DNA of 64,000 nt from assembly GCA_947503275.1 (NCBI GenBank), contig CANNCZ010000002.1:388733-452732 (forward strand), in the 5' to 3' direction. The stretch comes from an uncultured Erythrobacter sp. Its GTDB lineage: Bacteria > Pseudomonadota > Alphaproteobacteria > Sphingomonadales > Sphingomonadaceae. Both the position numbers and the translations under genes were made by a program. Positions 43,542 to 52,770 of this stretch are shown in pieces (the first letter of the stretch is position 1; each line of letters opens with the position of its first letter). The notes beneath the pieces were generated by a model. That model saw nothing but the letters and a program-made list of their open reading frames with translations, was not told the DNA's origin and ran no database searches.

Positions 43542-44441
43542 TTACAAATTCGCGCGATACAGCTCCAGCAAATCAGCATAGGCCTGTTCCGCTGCTGCTT
43601 CGGCGTAAGCTGGGCTATCCGGCACCGTCCAGCCGTGATCGCCATCGTAAACATCAATATTGGCGGGCCGCGCAGCGCGCCCAGCTGCTTTTGCGAAGAG
43701 TAATTTGGTGTCGGGGTCATGTTCATGATCGTCACGAGCAATTGCGATCAGGAACGATGCCTGCGCCCGATCAAGCACGCGGTGCGGGCTGAGGGGATCA
43801 TCTTCTCGCACCAGACCGCCGCCATGGAAGCTAGCGGCGGCCTTGATGCGATCAGGCACCGCCGCTGCGCTCCAAACGGTGAAGGGTCCGCCCATGCAAT
43901 ATCCTTGCGTGCCGATGGCGCGATCACTGTCGACCGCGTCTTGCCCATCGAGCCACGCTGCTGCGGCACTGGCATCGCGCCCGATTGAGTCAGCATTGAG
44001 CTTTTCGCGCCAAGGTGCGACCAGCGCAAAACCATCTTCCGCTTCGAATCCTTCGGCAGAATACCATGCTGCAAAATCGGCAAATTGTTCGCCTGCGACA
44101 TCGCGATAATAGGGATTGAGGACGAGCACTGAATATCCCTCGCCCGCTAGCCGCCGGGCCATATTGCGTTTGGCCTCTCGCAAGGAGGCAATGTCTGGCC
44201 AGAAAATCACGGCTGGCGCAGAGCCAGACACTGGGTGAACGAAGAACGCGTCCATTGTGCCGTCTTCGGTATCAAAGCTGACATTGCTTTCTGTGGTCGC
44301 GAGCGCATCTGTCGCGCCGCCCTCTGCTGTCGCATTTTCCGGAGCGCATGCGGCAACGGCTGCTGCCCCTGCCAACGCGCCAAACCCGCGACGACTAACC
44401 GCGCCTGCGGCCCATTCTTTCAGCTTTGCTTCTTCACACAT
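43542..44441 (-). CDS. Dienelactone hydrolase family protein, Tat-exported lipoprotein candidate
   Basis: 299 residues. The N-terminus has a twin-arginine pattern SRRGFGALAGAAAVAACAP ending in a Cys that could be lipidated. The alpha/beta-hydrolase domain carries the nucleophile Cys in TQGYCMGGPF, an Asp in IARDDHEHDP and a His in YDGDHGWT, the Cys-Asp-His triad of dienelactone hydrolases. The natural substrate is unknown. It is divergent from the PQQ dehydrogenase gene. Confidence 0.87.
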   Translation of the reverse strand: MCEEAKLKEWAAGAVSRRGFGALAGAAAVAACAPENATAEGGATDALATTESNVSFDTEDGTMDAFFVHPVSGSAPAVIFWPDIASLREAKRNMARRLAGEGYSVLVLNPYYRDVAGEQFADFAAWYSAEGFEAEDGFALVAPWREKLNADSIGRDASAAAAWLDGQDAVDSDRAIGTQGYCMGGPFTVWSAAAVPDRIKAAASFHGGGLVREDDPLSPHRVLDRAQASFLIAIARDDHEHDPDTKLLFAKAAGRAARPANIDVYDGDHGWTVPDSPAYAEAAAEQAYADLLELYRANL

Positions 44442-44560
44442 AACGGTCGCGCTCCTTCAAATCCTCACACCGACAATGCCGCTGTCTTTACCGATGGGCA
44501 AGTGGATCATGGACAATCGAAAGATTGCGAGGCAACATGCTCAATGAGAGAGAGGGATCT

Positions 44561-46738
44561 ATGAATAAAGCGATTTGGGCGGCACCCATGCTGGTGCTCG
44601 GCGCATTGGGTGTTGCAGCGTGCAATGAGGCAGAATTCTTAGACGCGTTTGAGGAAGAAGGCGGCATCACCGCTACGATGTTGACCGGCGCCGGCGAAGA
44701 CAGCGCCAATTGGATCACCCATGGCCGCACCTATTCCGAACAGCGTTTCTCTCCGCTCGATACAATCAGCACGGAGAATGTCGCCGAGCTCGGCCTTGCA
44801 TGGTCGGCGGATATGGACACGGCGCGCGGACAAGAAGCGACCCCGCTGGTCATGGATGGCAAGCTCTACCTGACCACCGCATGGAGCAAGGTGAAAGCCT
44901 TTGATGCTGCCACGGGAGAGGCTTTGTGGGATTACGATCCAGAAGTGCCCGGTGAGACCGCTGTGCGCGCCTGCTGTGATGTGGTGAACCGGGGGCTTGC
45001 CACATGGGGCACGTCACTGTTCCTTGGCACGCTGGATGGCCGCCTGATCGCTCTTGATCGCGATACGGGCGCGGTGAAGTGGGAGGTGCAAACCACCGAT
45101 CCTGACCAAAGCTATACCGTCACAGGCGCACCGCGCGTTATTGATGGCAAAATCATCATCGGCAATGGCGGCGCAGAGTTCGGCGTGCGCGGCTATGTCG
45201 CGGCCTATGATGTGGCCGATGGCGAAGAGCTGTGGCGTTTCTACACCGTGCCCGATGGCACCGAAGGCGGGGAAAGCCCCGAATATCTCCAAGCCGCAGC
45301 GGAAACCTGGAACACGGATGTGCTGGCCGGTTCCGATGCGATTGGCGGCGGGGGCACGGTCTGGGATTCGATGGCTTACGATCCCGAACTCGACCTGCTC
45401 TACATTGGCGTAGGCAATGGCTCCCCATGGAACCGCGCCTATCGATCGCCGGGCGAAGATGGGACAGGCGAAGGCGACAATCTCTACCTGTCCAGCATCG
45501 TCGCGGTCCGGCCCAGCACGGGCGAATATGTCTGGCACTATCAGACCACGCCGGGCGAGACATGGGACTACACCGCGACCCAGCACATCATGCTCGCCGA
45601 TATGGAGATTGAGGGCGAAGAGCGTCAGGTTTTGATGCAGGCGCCGAAGAACGGGTTCTTTTATGTGATCGACCGGGCAACGGGCGAGTTCATCTCGGCA
45701 GAGCCTTATGTCGCCGTAAACTGGGCAACGGGCATCGACAAGGAGACCGGGCGACCCATTGAAAACCCGGAAACTCGGATTGATAAGACGGGGAAGCCTG
45801 CGATTGTCACACCGGGCGCATTGGGCGGGCACAATTGGCATCCGATGGCCTATCACCCAGACGAAAACCTCGTCTTCATTCCCGCATTTGAGGCCGCAAT
45901 GGTCTATGCGCCGGAGGACAATTGGAAGCCAGACCGCGCGCGCGGATTTAATGTTGGCTTTAACCTAGGCGCAGGCGATCTGCCGCCTGACCTTGGGATA
46001 AGGCGAGAGGTCGCGGGCACTTTGCGCGGCATGTTGGTCGCGTGGGACCCGGTGGCACAAGAGCCGCGCTGGTCGGTCGAACATCCCGGCCCATGGAATG
46101 GCGGCGTGCTGGCGACCGGCGGCGGGCTAGTCTTCCAAGGAACCGCAGGCAGCGAGTTCAACGCCTATGACGCATCCAGCGGCGAGAAATTGTGGAGCTT
46201 TGGCGCGCAAACCGGCGTCGTTGCCCCTCCGATCACCTATACGGTGGCGGGCGAGCAATATGTCGCGGTTCTGGCCGGATGGGGCGGTGCCTATGCAATC
46301 ACTGTCGATGGCTCACTATTGGCTGAAAAGGCTCCGGTGAGGAATGTCTCACGCCTGTTGGTATTCAAACTGGGCGCAGACGGTGAGCTGCCACCAGAAA
46401 TGGAGCTGGCCTCGCTTCCCCTCGATCCACCACCTAGCCGCGCATCGGAAGATGTCATCGCATTGGGCGGTGAGAAGTACGCTCGATATTGCGCCGTGTG
46501 CCATGCGCCAGCCGCAGTGGGCTCAACGGTGCTGCCAGACCTGCGACGGTCGGGGACATTGGGCAATGCATCCAGTTGGGCGGCAGTGGTGCATGACGGT
46601 ATCTTGAAGGATAACGGGATGGTGGGATTTGCAGAATCGATGTCGCGTGACGAGATTGAGGCAATCCGCGCCTATGTGATCCACCGCGCGAATGAGGATA
46701 AGGTGATGGAAACGTCTGGGGATGTTGCGCGACGTTGA
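44561..46738 (+). CDS. PQQ-dependent quinohaemoprotein alcohol dehydrogenase, lipoprotein form
   Basis: 725 residues from ATG 44561, which has AGGG six bases upstream. A lipoprotein signal ends LGVAAC. The beta-propeller has the vicinal Cys pair RACCDVV (Cys138, Cys139) that marks PQQ alcohol dehydrogenases, and W-rich docking motifs follow. The C-terminal cytochrome c domain holds the haem site YCAVCH (Cys644, Cys647, His648). It oxidises alcohols in the periplasm and passes electrons on through its haem. No PQQ biosynthesis genes are in the window. Confidence 0.94.
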   Translation: MNKAIWAAPMLVLGALGVAACNEAEFLDAFEEEGGITATMLTGAGEDSANWITHGRTYSEQRFSPLDTISTENVAELGLAWSADMDTARGQEATPLVMDGKLYLTTAWSKVKAFDAATGEALWDYDPEVPGETAVRACCDVVNRGLATWGTSLFLGTLDGRLIALDRDTGAVKWEVQTTDPDQSYTVTGAPRVIDGKIIIGNGGAEFGVRGYVAAYDVADGEELWRFYTVPDGTEGGESPEYLQAAAETWNTDVLAGSDAIGGGGTVWDSMAYDPELDLLYIGVGNGSPWNRAYRSPGEDGTGEGDNLYLSSIVAVRPSTGEYVWHYQTTPGETWDYTATQHIMLADMEIEGEERQVLMQAPKNGFFYVIDRATGEFISAEPYVAVNWATGIDKETGRPIENPETRIDKTGKPAIVTPGALGGHNWHPMAYHPDENLVFIPAFEAAMVYAPEDNWKPDRARGFNVGFNLGAGDLPPDLGIRREVAGTLRGMLVAWDPVAQEPRWSVEHPGPWNGGVLATGGGLVFQGTAGSEFNAYDASSGEKLWSFGAQTGVVAPPITYTVAGEQYVAVLAGWGGAYAITVDGSLLAEKAPVRNVSRLLVFKLGADGELPPEMELASLPLDPPPSRASEDVIALGGEKYARYCAVCHAPAAVGSTVLPDLRRSGTLGNASSWAAVVHDGILKDNGMVGFAESMSRDEIEAIRAYVIHRANEDKVMETSGDVARR

Positions 46739-47193
46739 GCGATACAACCGATCCGAGCGACATTCGCAACTGGCAGAGGCGCGATGAGCGGGTAACGACG
46801 TCTGGCAAGTTGGAGGCCAAGGACGTCGGCCGCCTCACCGCTATCGGCGTTCGCCACGTTGTAAATCTGGCGCTCGACGATCATCCCGAAGCTTTAGATG
46901 ACGAGCGTGCGCTGCTCGAAGACAGCGGCATTGAGTACATCCATATCCCGGTGCCGTTCGACGCGCCCACGCGCGGACACGTGAACGAGCTACGCGCTGT
47001 TTTGGATCGCTCGAGGGCTCCGGTGCACGTTCATTGCATTATGAATTATCGCGTGGCCGCCTTCTTCTATCTGCTCGATTTGGACGAAGGCGTGCATGAA
47101 GACGAAGCACGCGCGCGGATGGCCAAAATCTGGAACCCGCTGGAAAGTGATGATCCTCGCGCGCTGCCTTGGAAAGACTTACTCAGCCGGTAA
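46735..47193 (+). CDS. Tyrosine-phosphatase-like protein with a shortened P-loop
   Basis: 152 residues. The TTG start overlaps the dehydrogenase stop by 4 bases, so the two may be coupled. The fold pattern (strand-helix TAIGVRHVVNLA, then EYIHIPVPFDAP and APVHVHCIMNYRVAAFF) is that of dual-specificity phosphatases. The loop reads HC-I-M-N-Y-R, i.e. C-x4-R instead of the usual C-x5-R. A subfamily with HCx2NxR exists to my knowledge, so it may be active on an unusual substrate or inactive. Confidence 0.72.
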   Translation: MSDTTDPSDIRNWQRRDERVTTSGKLEAKDVGRLTAIGVRHVVNLALDDHPEALDDERALLEDSGIEYIHIPVPFDAPTRGHVNELRAVLDRSRAPVHVHCIMNYRVAAFFYLLDLDEGVHEDEARARMAKIWNPLESDDPRALPWKDLLSR

Positions 47194-47596
47194 AAAAGTT
47201 CAGCTCAAGCAGAACATTGTTCGGGTCCGCGGTGAATATCTGCCGCAATCCGATTGAGGGCACATCGTTGACTTCATAACTGGCACCGCTCTCGTCCAGG
47301 CGCGCTTTGACCATTTCAAAGTTCTCGCACCTAAGCGCGACATGATGGATCGCTCCGGTTTCCGAGCCCGGATCAACCGCGCGGTCAAAAACACGAGGGA
47401 AGTCTATCGAGTTGAGATGCAAAATCGCATTGCCCGCCGCATCATGCATCCATCGAACCTGCTCCGGCTTCATCGGAGGCGGTCCGTCGCGCTCTTCCAG
47501 ATCAAGCAAATCGGCATAAAACCGCGCGGTCCCAGCGAGATCCTTGGTGATGATGTTGATGTGATCGAGACGCTCGACAATCATGTCCGGTTCCAT
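47183..47596 (-). CDS. VOC family (glyoxalase/bleomycin-resistance fold) protein
   Basis: 137 residues. MIVERLDHINIITKDLAGTARFYADLL starts the first beta-alpha-beta-beta-beta unit with a metal-binding His; GAIHHVALRCENFE starts the second, and the final strand LLELNFF carries the Glu ligand. The start at 47596 has AAAGG five bases before; ATG 47584 is the alternative. The substrate is unknown. It lies two bases after purU. Confidence 0.87.
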   Translation of the reverse strand: MEPDMIVERLDHINIITKDLAGTARFYADLLDLEERDGPPPMKPEQVRWMHDAAGNAILHLNSIDFPRVFDRAVDPGSETGAIHHVALRCENFEMVKARLDESGASYEVNDVPSIGLRQIFTADPNNVLLELNFFTG

Positions 47597-47597
47597 T

Positions 47598-48476
47598 TCA
47601 GCCTTTGAAAATCACTGTCCGGTTGCCGTTGAGCAGCACGCGCTCCTCTACAAACAACCGCACCGCTTCGGCTAGCACGCGGCGCTCAATATCGCGGCCC
47701 TTGCGCACCAGAACGGGCGGAGTGTCAGCATGAGTGATCCGCTCGACATCCTGATGAATGATCGGCCCCTCATCCAGATCAGCGGTCACGAAATGCGCGG
47801 TTGCGCCGATAATCTTGACCCCGCGATCATGCGCCTGAGTGTAGGGTTTTGCACCTTTAAAACCGGGTAAGAAGCTGTGATGGATATTGATGCACCGCCC
47901 GGCGAAATGCGCGGCCTGTTCGTCTGAGAATATCTGCATGTAGCGCGCCAACACGATCAGTTCCGCGCCAACTTCGTCCGCAATCACGCGCAGCTTCGCT
48001 TCCGCCTCAGGCTTGGTCTCGCGGGTTACGGGGACATGGTGAAAGGGTATCGCGCCAATATCGGCCCTAATCGCCACCTCGCGCGGATGGTTGGAGACAA
48101 TCGCTACCGGATCAATCGCCAACTCACCCGTGCGCCAGCGATAGAGCAGATCGACCAAGCAATGATCGACCTTGCTCACCATCAGGATTACCCGGCGCGG
48201 GCGGCTTTGCGAGACGATCTTCCAATCCATCCCCATCCCACTAGCGAACTTCCTAAAGCCAGATCGCAAGCTGTCAGCGCTCGTCCCGGTCGGATCGAAT
48301 GCCACCCGCATGAAGAACCGGTCGACTCTCCCCTCATTGTGCGCCTGACCGCTGCAATCGTTGAATTGTTGCGCGTCGAGGATGTTGCAACCGCGCTCAT
48401 ACAAGAACGCGGTTACTTTGGCCGTTATGCCCGGTTGATCGGCGCAATCTAGCGTCAGGATCAGCGTATCACTCAA
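47598..48476 (-). CDS. purU: Formyltetrahydrofolate deformylase
   Basis: 292 residues. The N-terminal ACT domain (LILTLDCADQPGITAKVTAFLYERG) is followed by a formyl-transferase domain with NIHHSFLPGFKGAKPY and IIGATAHFVTADLDEGPIIHQD (catalytic His and Asp). It hydrolyses 10-formyl-THF to THF and formate. A PurT gene, which uses formate for purine synthesis, is 2 kb upstream in the same orientation. Its start overlaps the end of the DUF4198 gene by 4 bases. Confidence 0.95.
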   Translation of the reverse strand: MSDTLILTLDCADQPGITAKVTAFLYERGCNILDAQQFNDCSGQAHNEGRVDRFFMRVAFDPTGTSADSLRSGFRKFASGMGMDWKIVSQSRPRRVILMVSKVDHCLVDLLYRWRTGELAIDPVAIVSNHPREVAIRADIGAIPFHHVPVTRETKPEAEAKLRVIADEVGAELIVLARYMQIFSDEQAAHFAGRCINIHHSFLPGFKGAKPYTQAHDRGVKIIGATAHFVTADLDEGPIIHQDVERITHADTPPVLVRKGRDIERRVLAEAVRLFVEERVLLNGNRTVIFKG

Positions 48477-49282
48477 AGAGGGCGCACCGTCAGACTAGCA
48501 AAGACAGTGAAGTAATCCGCGCGCGCATCATTGGGTGCAGGCTCGCCCCAGACGACCGAATACAGCATCGCCGACCCGCTCTGTGCAGGGATCACCACCG
48601 ATCCATATTCATCAGTGGTGTAAGCTTCGATCTCGCCTGATCCATTCAGTTCCGACGCCTCGAGAGTGGCACCCGCCAGCGGCTTTCCGCGCCATAAAAC
48701 CGTCAGTGGCAATTGCTCGCCCTCACCCATCGAGAACGGGTTTTCAAACGGTACAATTTCCAACGTTTGCCCAATGGGTACAGTCACATTGCGTGTCTGC
48801 GTATCGCCGACTTGCAGCACGGTTTTCGCACGCCGCGAATACAACTCCGTACCGCTCTCACCCGTCAGGCCCCGCGCCTCACGGTAAGCGGCAATCGCGC
48901 TTAAACCAACATGATCAAGATAGCGGTTGAACCGTTCCGCCTCGAGATCGCTGAAACTGGGATTGCTTTCAAAGGCGAGGATATAGGTGCCCTCACCCGG
49001 CACAGTCATCATCGCGCTGCCCGCCTCATCACCGGCGGTCGTGCGAACGGCGCTTTGTTGGTCAGTTACGCCGTCGGGTCCGAACAAGCGCAGCGACGCA
49101 ATCCGCTCCCAATACAGACCCCAATCATCGGCCTGGGCCACGCCGACATCGCCAACCTTAAACTCGATCAGCAACTCCTCGCCCGTCTCAGGCGTATGGT
49201 CAGCTGGCTCCAGCCAGAATGAATGCGCCGCCGCGCCAACGGGCACCGCCAAAGCGAGTGCTGCCAGAGCAAAGCGGATCAT
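48473..49282 (-). CDS. DUF4198 domain protein, periplasmic
   Basis: 269 residues from ATG 49282, which overlaps the upstream stop (ATGA). Signal peptide MIRFALAALALAVPVGAAAH followed by HSFWLEP, the conserved N-terminus of DUF4198 proteins (mature His could bind metal). The family is an Ig-like beta-sandwich often found with nickel/cobalt uptake genes; no such transporter is nearby. The function is unknown. Confidence 0.84.
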   Translation of the reverse strand: MIRFALAALALAVPVGAAAHSFWLEPADHTPETGEELLIEFKVGDVGVAQADDWGLYWERIASLRLFGPDGVTDQQSAVRTTAGDEAGSAMMTVPGEGTYILAFESNPSFSDLEAERFNRYLDHVGLSAIAAYREARGLTGESGTELYSRRAKTVLQVGDTQTRNVTVPIGQTLEIVPFENPFSMGEGEQLPLTVLWRGKPLAGATLEASELNGSGEIEAYTTDEYGSVVIPAQSGSAMLYSVVWGEPAPNDARADYFTVFASLTVRPL

Positions 49283-50295
49283 GTGCTTCGTCCCCCAAGA
49301 GCCGTTTCGCATTGGCTCATCAGCTCGCCGATAATGTCGGCCACTGGCTCTTCTGATTTGACCATGCCGACCGATTGCCCGGCCATCAGCGATCCGTTTT
49401 CAACATCGCCATCGATCACCGCACGGCGCAATGCGCCTGCCCAATAATGCTCGATCTGCAATTGCGCCTCGCCCATATCCACCTCGTTGCGGTCCAGCAT
49501 CCCTGCGACCTCGATCTGTTTGGCGGTGAATTCCTCAGTGCCTTTGTTCTTGAGCGCGCGCACCGGGATGACCGGCAAGCGCGGATCGACCTGAACGCTG
49601 GCATCGGCATCGCGCGCCTTGGCGCGAAAGAACGCTTTCTTGAAATCGGGATGCGCGATGCTCTCTGTCGCGCAGGCAAAGCGCGTGCCCAGTTGCACGC
49701 CGCATGCGCCCATCTCCAGATAGCTCGCAATCGCCTCTCCCCGGCCAATCCCGCCTGCTACAAAGACAACGTGATCCTTCGCCAATTCGGGCAGAAATTC
49801 CTGCGCAAGAACGCTGGTGGCGACGGGGCCGATATGGCCACCCGCCTCCATCCCTTCGATCACCAAGGCGTCGCCGCCTGATCGCAGCAGCTTTTTAGCG
49901 AGCGCCAATGTGGGTGCGAAGACGATGACCTTTGCGCCAAACTCCTTAATCGCCTCAACGCTGCCCTTGGGCGGGATACCGCCGGCAAGGACAACATGAG
50001 ATATCTTATGCTTGGCGCACACCGCGATCAGGTCGAACAATTGCGGGTGCATGGTAATAAGGTTGACGCCAAAGGGCTTATCCGTACGCGCCCGCGTCTC
50101 TGCAATTTCTGTATCAAGCAGATCGGGTGTCATGGCCCCACATGCAATCACGCCAAACCCGCCCGCATTGGAGATGGCGGAAACGAGATTGCGCTCAGAA
50201 ACCCAGCTCATCGCGCCGCACAGAATCGCGTGCTCACAGCCGAGAAAGTCGATACCGCGCTGCATCATCGCGGCGCTTTTGGGGAATTTTGTCAT
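49279..50295 (-). CDS. Nitronate monooxygenase family flavoprotein
   Basis: 338 residues. FMN-binding TIM barrel of the NMO/2-nitropropane dioxygenase family: LVSAISNAGGFGVIA near residue 36, KFGVN-like PFGVNLI, HVVLAGGIPP in the middle, and MEAGGHIGPVATSVL with VVFVAGGIGRGEAIASYLEMGACGVQLGTRF as the flavin-phosphate loop. It oxidises nitronates or acts as an enoyl reductase. It is coupled to the DUF4198 gene and lies 20 bases after purT. Confidence 0.9.
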   Translation of the reverse strand: MTKFPKSAAMMQRGIDFLGCEHAILCGAMSWVSERNLVSAISNAGGFGVIACGAMTPDLLDTEIAETRARTDKPFGVNLITMHPQLFDLIAVCAKHKISHVVLAGGIPPKGSVEAIKEFGAKVIVFAPTLALAKKLLRSGGDALVIEGMEAGGHIGPVATSVLAQEFLPELAKDHVVFVAGGIGRGEAIASYLEMGACGVQLGTRFACATESIAHPDFKKAFFRAKARDADASVQVDPRLPVIPVRALKNKGTEEFTAKQIEVAGMLDRNEVDMGEAQLQIEHYWAGALRRAVIDGDVENGSLMAGQSVGMVKSEEPVADIIGELMSQCETALGGRST

Positions 50296-50315
50296 ATTAT
50301 GAGCGATTAGGGCGG

Positions 50316-51494
50316 CTAGTCGCGATATTCAATGCGAACCTTGCTTGCAGCTTCTGCGGCCAGTGCGCGCGCCTCATCTGTATCCTCACCCTCAGCCAGA
50401 GCCACACCCATGCGACGATAGGGACGGGTGCTGGGCTTACCGAATAGCCGCACATCGACATTGGGGCCGAGGCCCAGCGCATCGGCGACACCGTCAAAAG
50501 TGAAATCGGCGCTGTCCCGATCGGCCAAAACCACCGCCGACGCAGCAGGAAATGCCGGCTGGTCCCCGAATATGGGCAGGCCGAGCACAGCGCGAGCATG
50601 CAGGTCGAACTCAGAGAGATCCTGAGAGATCATGGTCACCATACCTGTGTCATGCGGGCGCGGCGAGAGTTCGGAGAAGATGACTTCATTGCCTCTGACA
50701 AAGAACTCAACGCCGAACAGGCCCCAACCTCTGCCCCCGCCTTCCAGTGCTTCGACCACTTTGACCGCCATATCCTGCGCGGCGGCGAGTGCCTTTGACG
50801 CCATGGCGGCAGGTTGCCAGCTTTCCTGATAGTCGCCGCGTTCTTGGCGATGGCCAATGGGGTCGCAAAAGGTGATGCCCCCCGCATGGCGCACTGTCAG
50901 CAGGGTGATCTCATAGTCGAAGTCGATGAATTGCTCGACGATCACGCGCGCCCGGTCGCCGCGCATATTGGCACAGGCATATTCCCAAGCGGCCTCTAGT
51001 TCGGCCTCAGTTTCAACTTTGCTTTGGCCTTTTCCCGATGAGGACATGACCGGCTTCATCACGCACGGAAGGCCCGTATAGGCGGCACCGGCGCGGACCT
51101 CGTCCAGTGTCTCGGCATATTTGTAACGCGATGTGGTGAGGCCCAGCTCATCAGCGGCCAGATCGCGAATGGCATCGCGGTTCATGGTCAGCTGTGCTGC
51201 TTTGGCAGAGGGGATCACGTTAAAGCCATCTGCTTCCAATTCAGCGAGGACTTCAGTTCGGATCGCTTCAATTTCGGGGACGATGTGGTCGGGCGAGTGT
51301 TTCTCAACCGCAGCGCGCAAAGCATCGGCATCAAGCATGGAGAACACTTCGGCTTCATCCGCAACCTGCATGGCCGGTGCACCGGCATAGGCATCGCAAG
51401 CAATCACGCGCGCGCCTAGGCGCTTTGCAGAAATGGTGAATTCGCGGCCCAGCTCACCAGAGCCGAGCAGGAGAATGGAGGCAGTGTGTGACAT
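50316..51494 (-). CDS. purT: Formate-dependent phosphoribosylglycinamide formyltransferase
   Basis: 392 residues, the same as the E. coli enzyme. ATP-grasp fold: [19 protein letters not shown] at the N-terminus, [12 protein letters not shown] (phosphate loop), and [29 protein letters not shown] with metal ligands Glu and Asn/Asp positions. It makes formyl-GAR from GAR, formate and ATP in purine synthesis. It probably relies on formate from PurU encoded downstream. Confidence 0.96.
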   Translation of the reverse strand: MSHTASILLLGSGELGREFTISAKRLGARVIACDAYAGAPAMQVADEAEVFSMLDADALRAAVEKHSPDHIVPEIEAIRTEVLAELEADGFNVIPSAKAAQLTMNRDAIRDLAADELGLTTSRYKYAETLDEVRAGAAYTGLPCVMKPVMSSSGKGQSKVETEAELEAAWEYACANMRGDRARVIVEQFIDFDYEITLLTVRHAGGITFCDPIGHRQERGDYQESWQPAAMASKALAAAQDMAVKVVEALEGGGRGWGLFGVEFFVRGNEVIFSELSPRPHDTGMVTMISQDLSEFDLHARAVLGLPIFGDQPAFPAASAVVLADRDSADFTFDGVADALGLGPNVDVRLFGKPSTRPYRRMGVALAEGEDTDEARALAAEAASKVRIEYRD

Positions 51495-51547
51495 GACGGC
51501 AGGCTTAGCGATTGGCGCTGCTTACGCCAACTGCATTGCCGCACAGT

Positions 51548-52534
51548 TCAGCTCCGGCGGTTGGCCGCGCGCAGAACGGCTTGCTCCATCGCCAACTCGA
51601 CCTTTGCGCCGCTCGCGACCGCACGCGGCGGCTGGCCGCACATGCCGATCTGCATACCACCGCCAGCCCGTGCCATGACCAGGCCCAATTCCGCCTGACG
51701 CATGGTCCAATCCACCGTCACCTCAACCCGCGCAAGCCCTGCGCTGGCGGTGAGTTCGGGTGATCGTTTGGACGATGTGACAGTCAGGCCAGCGAAGGTT
51801 TCCAGAACTTCTTCGGCCCAGCGGCGCGCTTCTTTGACGCTCATACCGGGCAATAGGACGGCAAAACGCTCACCATCCAATTGCGCAAGCTCCTGACCTG
51901 GCACTGTCATGGTTTCGAGGAATTTGGCAAAACCCCATTGGATTTCATCGGCGGTGCGCTGACCATATTGCATGAAGATGGCGCGCAACCGGTCCACCGC
52001 AAGCACCGCCATCGCCTGCTCGTTATGGGCAGAGATACTGCGGCGCAATTGGCCGAAAAACGCGTGGCGATTGGCAAGGCCAGTGAGCGGATCCGTGAGC
52101 GCGCGAGCGTTGATCTCTCCCTCAAGGCTATGACGTTGCTGCACCGATCGCAGCAGGCCCAGCGCCCCCTGCGGTGTGCCATCATCATCTTCAATCTGGC
52201 GCAGGCTGAATGCGTACCATGAGGGGGTCGCGGGGCCCTCTTCTTCGGGAGCATCGAGCATGCGCAGCGGGAATTCGATCCACCCTGCCTGCGACGTTCC
52301 AGCAAAGACTTGAGCGACGTGCCGCGCCACTTCGGGCCCATGCCCGGGTTCCGCGAGATCCGCGATATGCGGCATGAGCAGCAGGGATGAGAGGTCCATT
52401 CCCAGCTCGCTCGCATTTTCAGAGGCGTGGACGATGAACCCCGCGCTATCGAGTCTGACGACAATATCGCCAGACGCGTCCTCAATTAGGCCGTGCAGCA
52501 CACGACCTTCTGCATTGCTGAATTGCATTTCCAT
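51548..52534 (-). CDS. PAS and degenerate GGDEF domain protein
   Basis: 328 residues. A PAS-like domain (about 14-140) precedes a GGDEF fold (about 145-310) with LTGLANRHAFFGQL near its start. The active-site loop reads QLDGERFAVLL where GG(D/E)EF is expected: the first Gly is Asp and the fourth residue is Arg. The domain is therefore probably not a cyclase. It may bind GTP or c-di-GMP or act through PAS. It lies 236 bases after a PilZ-HTH gene on the same strand. Confidence 0.84.
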   Translation of the reverse strand: MEMQFSNAEGRVLHGLIEDASGDIVVRLDSAGFIVHASENASELGMDLSSLLLMPHIADLAEPGHGPEVARHVAQVFAGTSQAGWIEFPLRMLDAPEEEGPATPSWYAFSLRQIEDDDGTPQGALGLLRSVQQRHSLEGEINARALTDPLTGLANRHAFFGQLRRSISAHNEQAMAVLAVDRLRAIFMQYGQRTADEIQWGFAKFLETMTVPGQELAQLDGERFAVLLPGMSVKEARRWAEEVLETFAGLTVTSSKRSPELTASAGLARVEVTVDWTMRQAELGLVMARAGGGMQIGMCGQPPRAVASGAKVELAMEQAVLRAANRRS

Positions 52535-52614
52535 GCCGATAGCCCCCGGCGTTAAGTTGAATACACTGTCAATGCGAATTTCAAATTTCGTAAAAGTAAG
52601 CTAAATTTTTACCC

Positions 52615-52652
52615 GTAATACCCCGAAGATCCCCAAATCTTCCCGGTATTAC
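52615..52652. other. Long inverted repeat between the degenerate GGDEF and PilZ-HTH genes
   Basis: GTAATACC at 52615-52622 pairs with GGTATTAC at 52645-52652, and GAAGAT at 52625-52630 with ATCTTC at 52637-52642; a symmetrical CC/CC gap separates the arms and CCCCAA is the loop. It lies in AT-rich DNA. There is no T-run on either strand, so it is more likely an operator or RNA structure than an intrinsic terminator. Confidence 0.7.
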
Positions 52653-52770
52653 AATATAGGTTGTTATCTAGGTTAATTTACTTAACTAATATTCGAATCA
52701 ACTTCCGTATTCATTTACCATGTTTGCCTCTCATATTTTGGTCGGATACGCAATTTTACAGTTTGCGACT

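Noticed and set aside
45014..45856. 280-residue minus-strand frame inside the PQQ dehydrogenase gene
   Set aside because: It lies fully opposite a gene with strong PQQ and cytochrome motifs and has no motif of its own.
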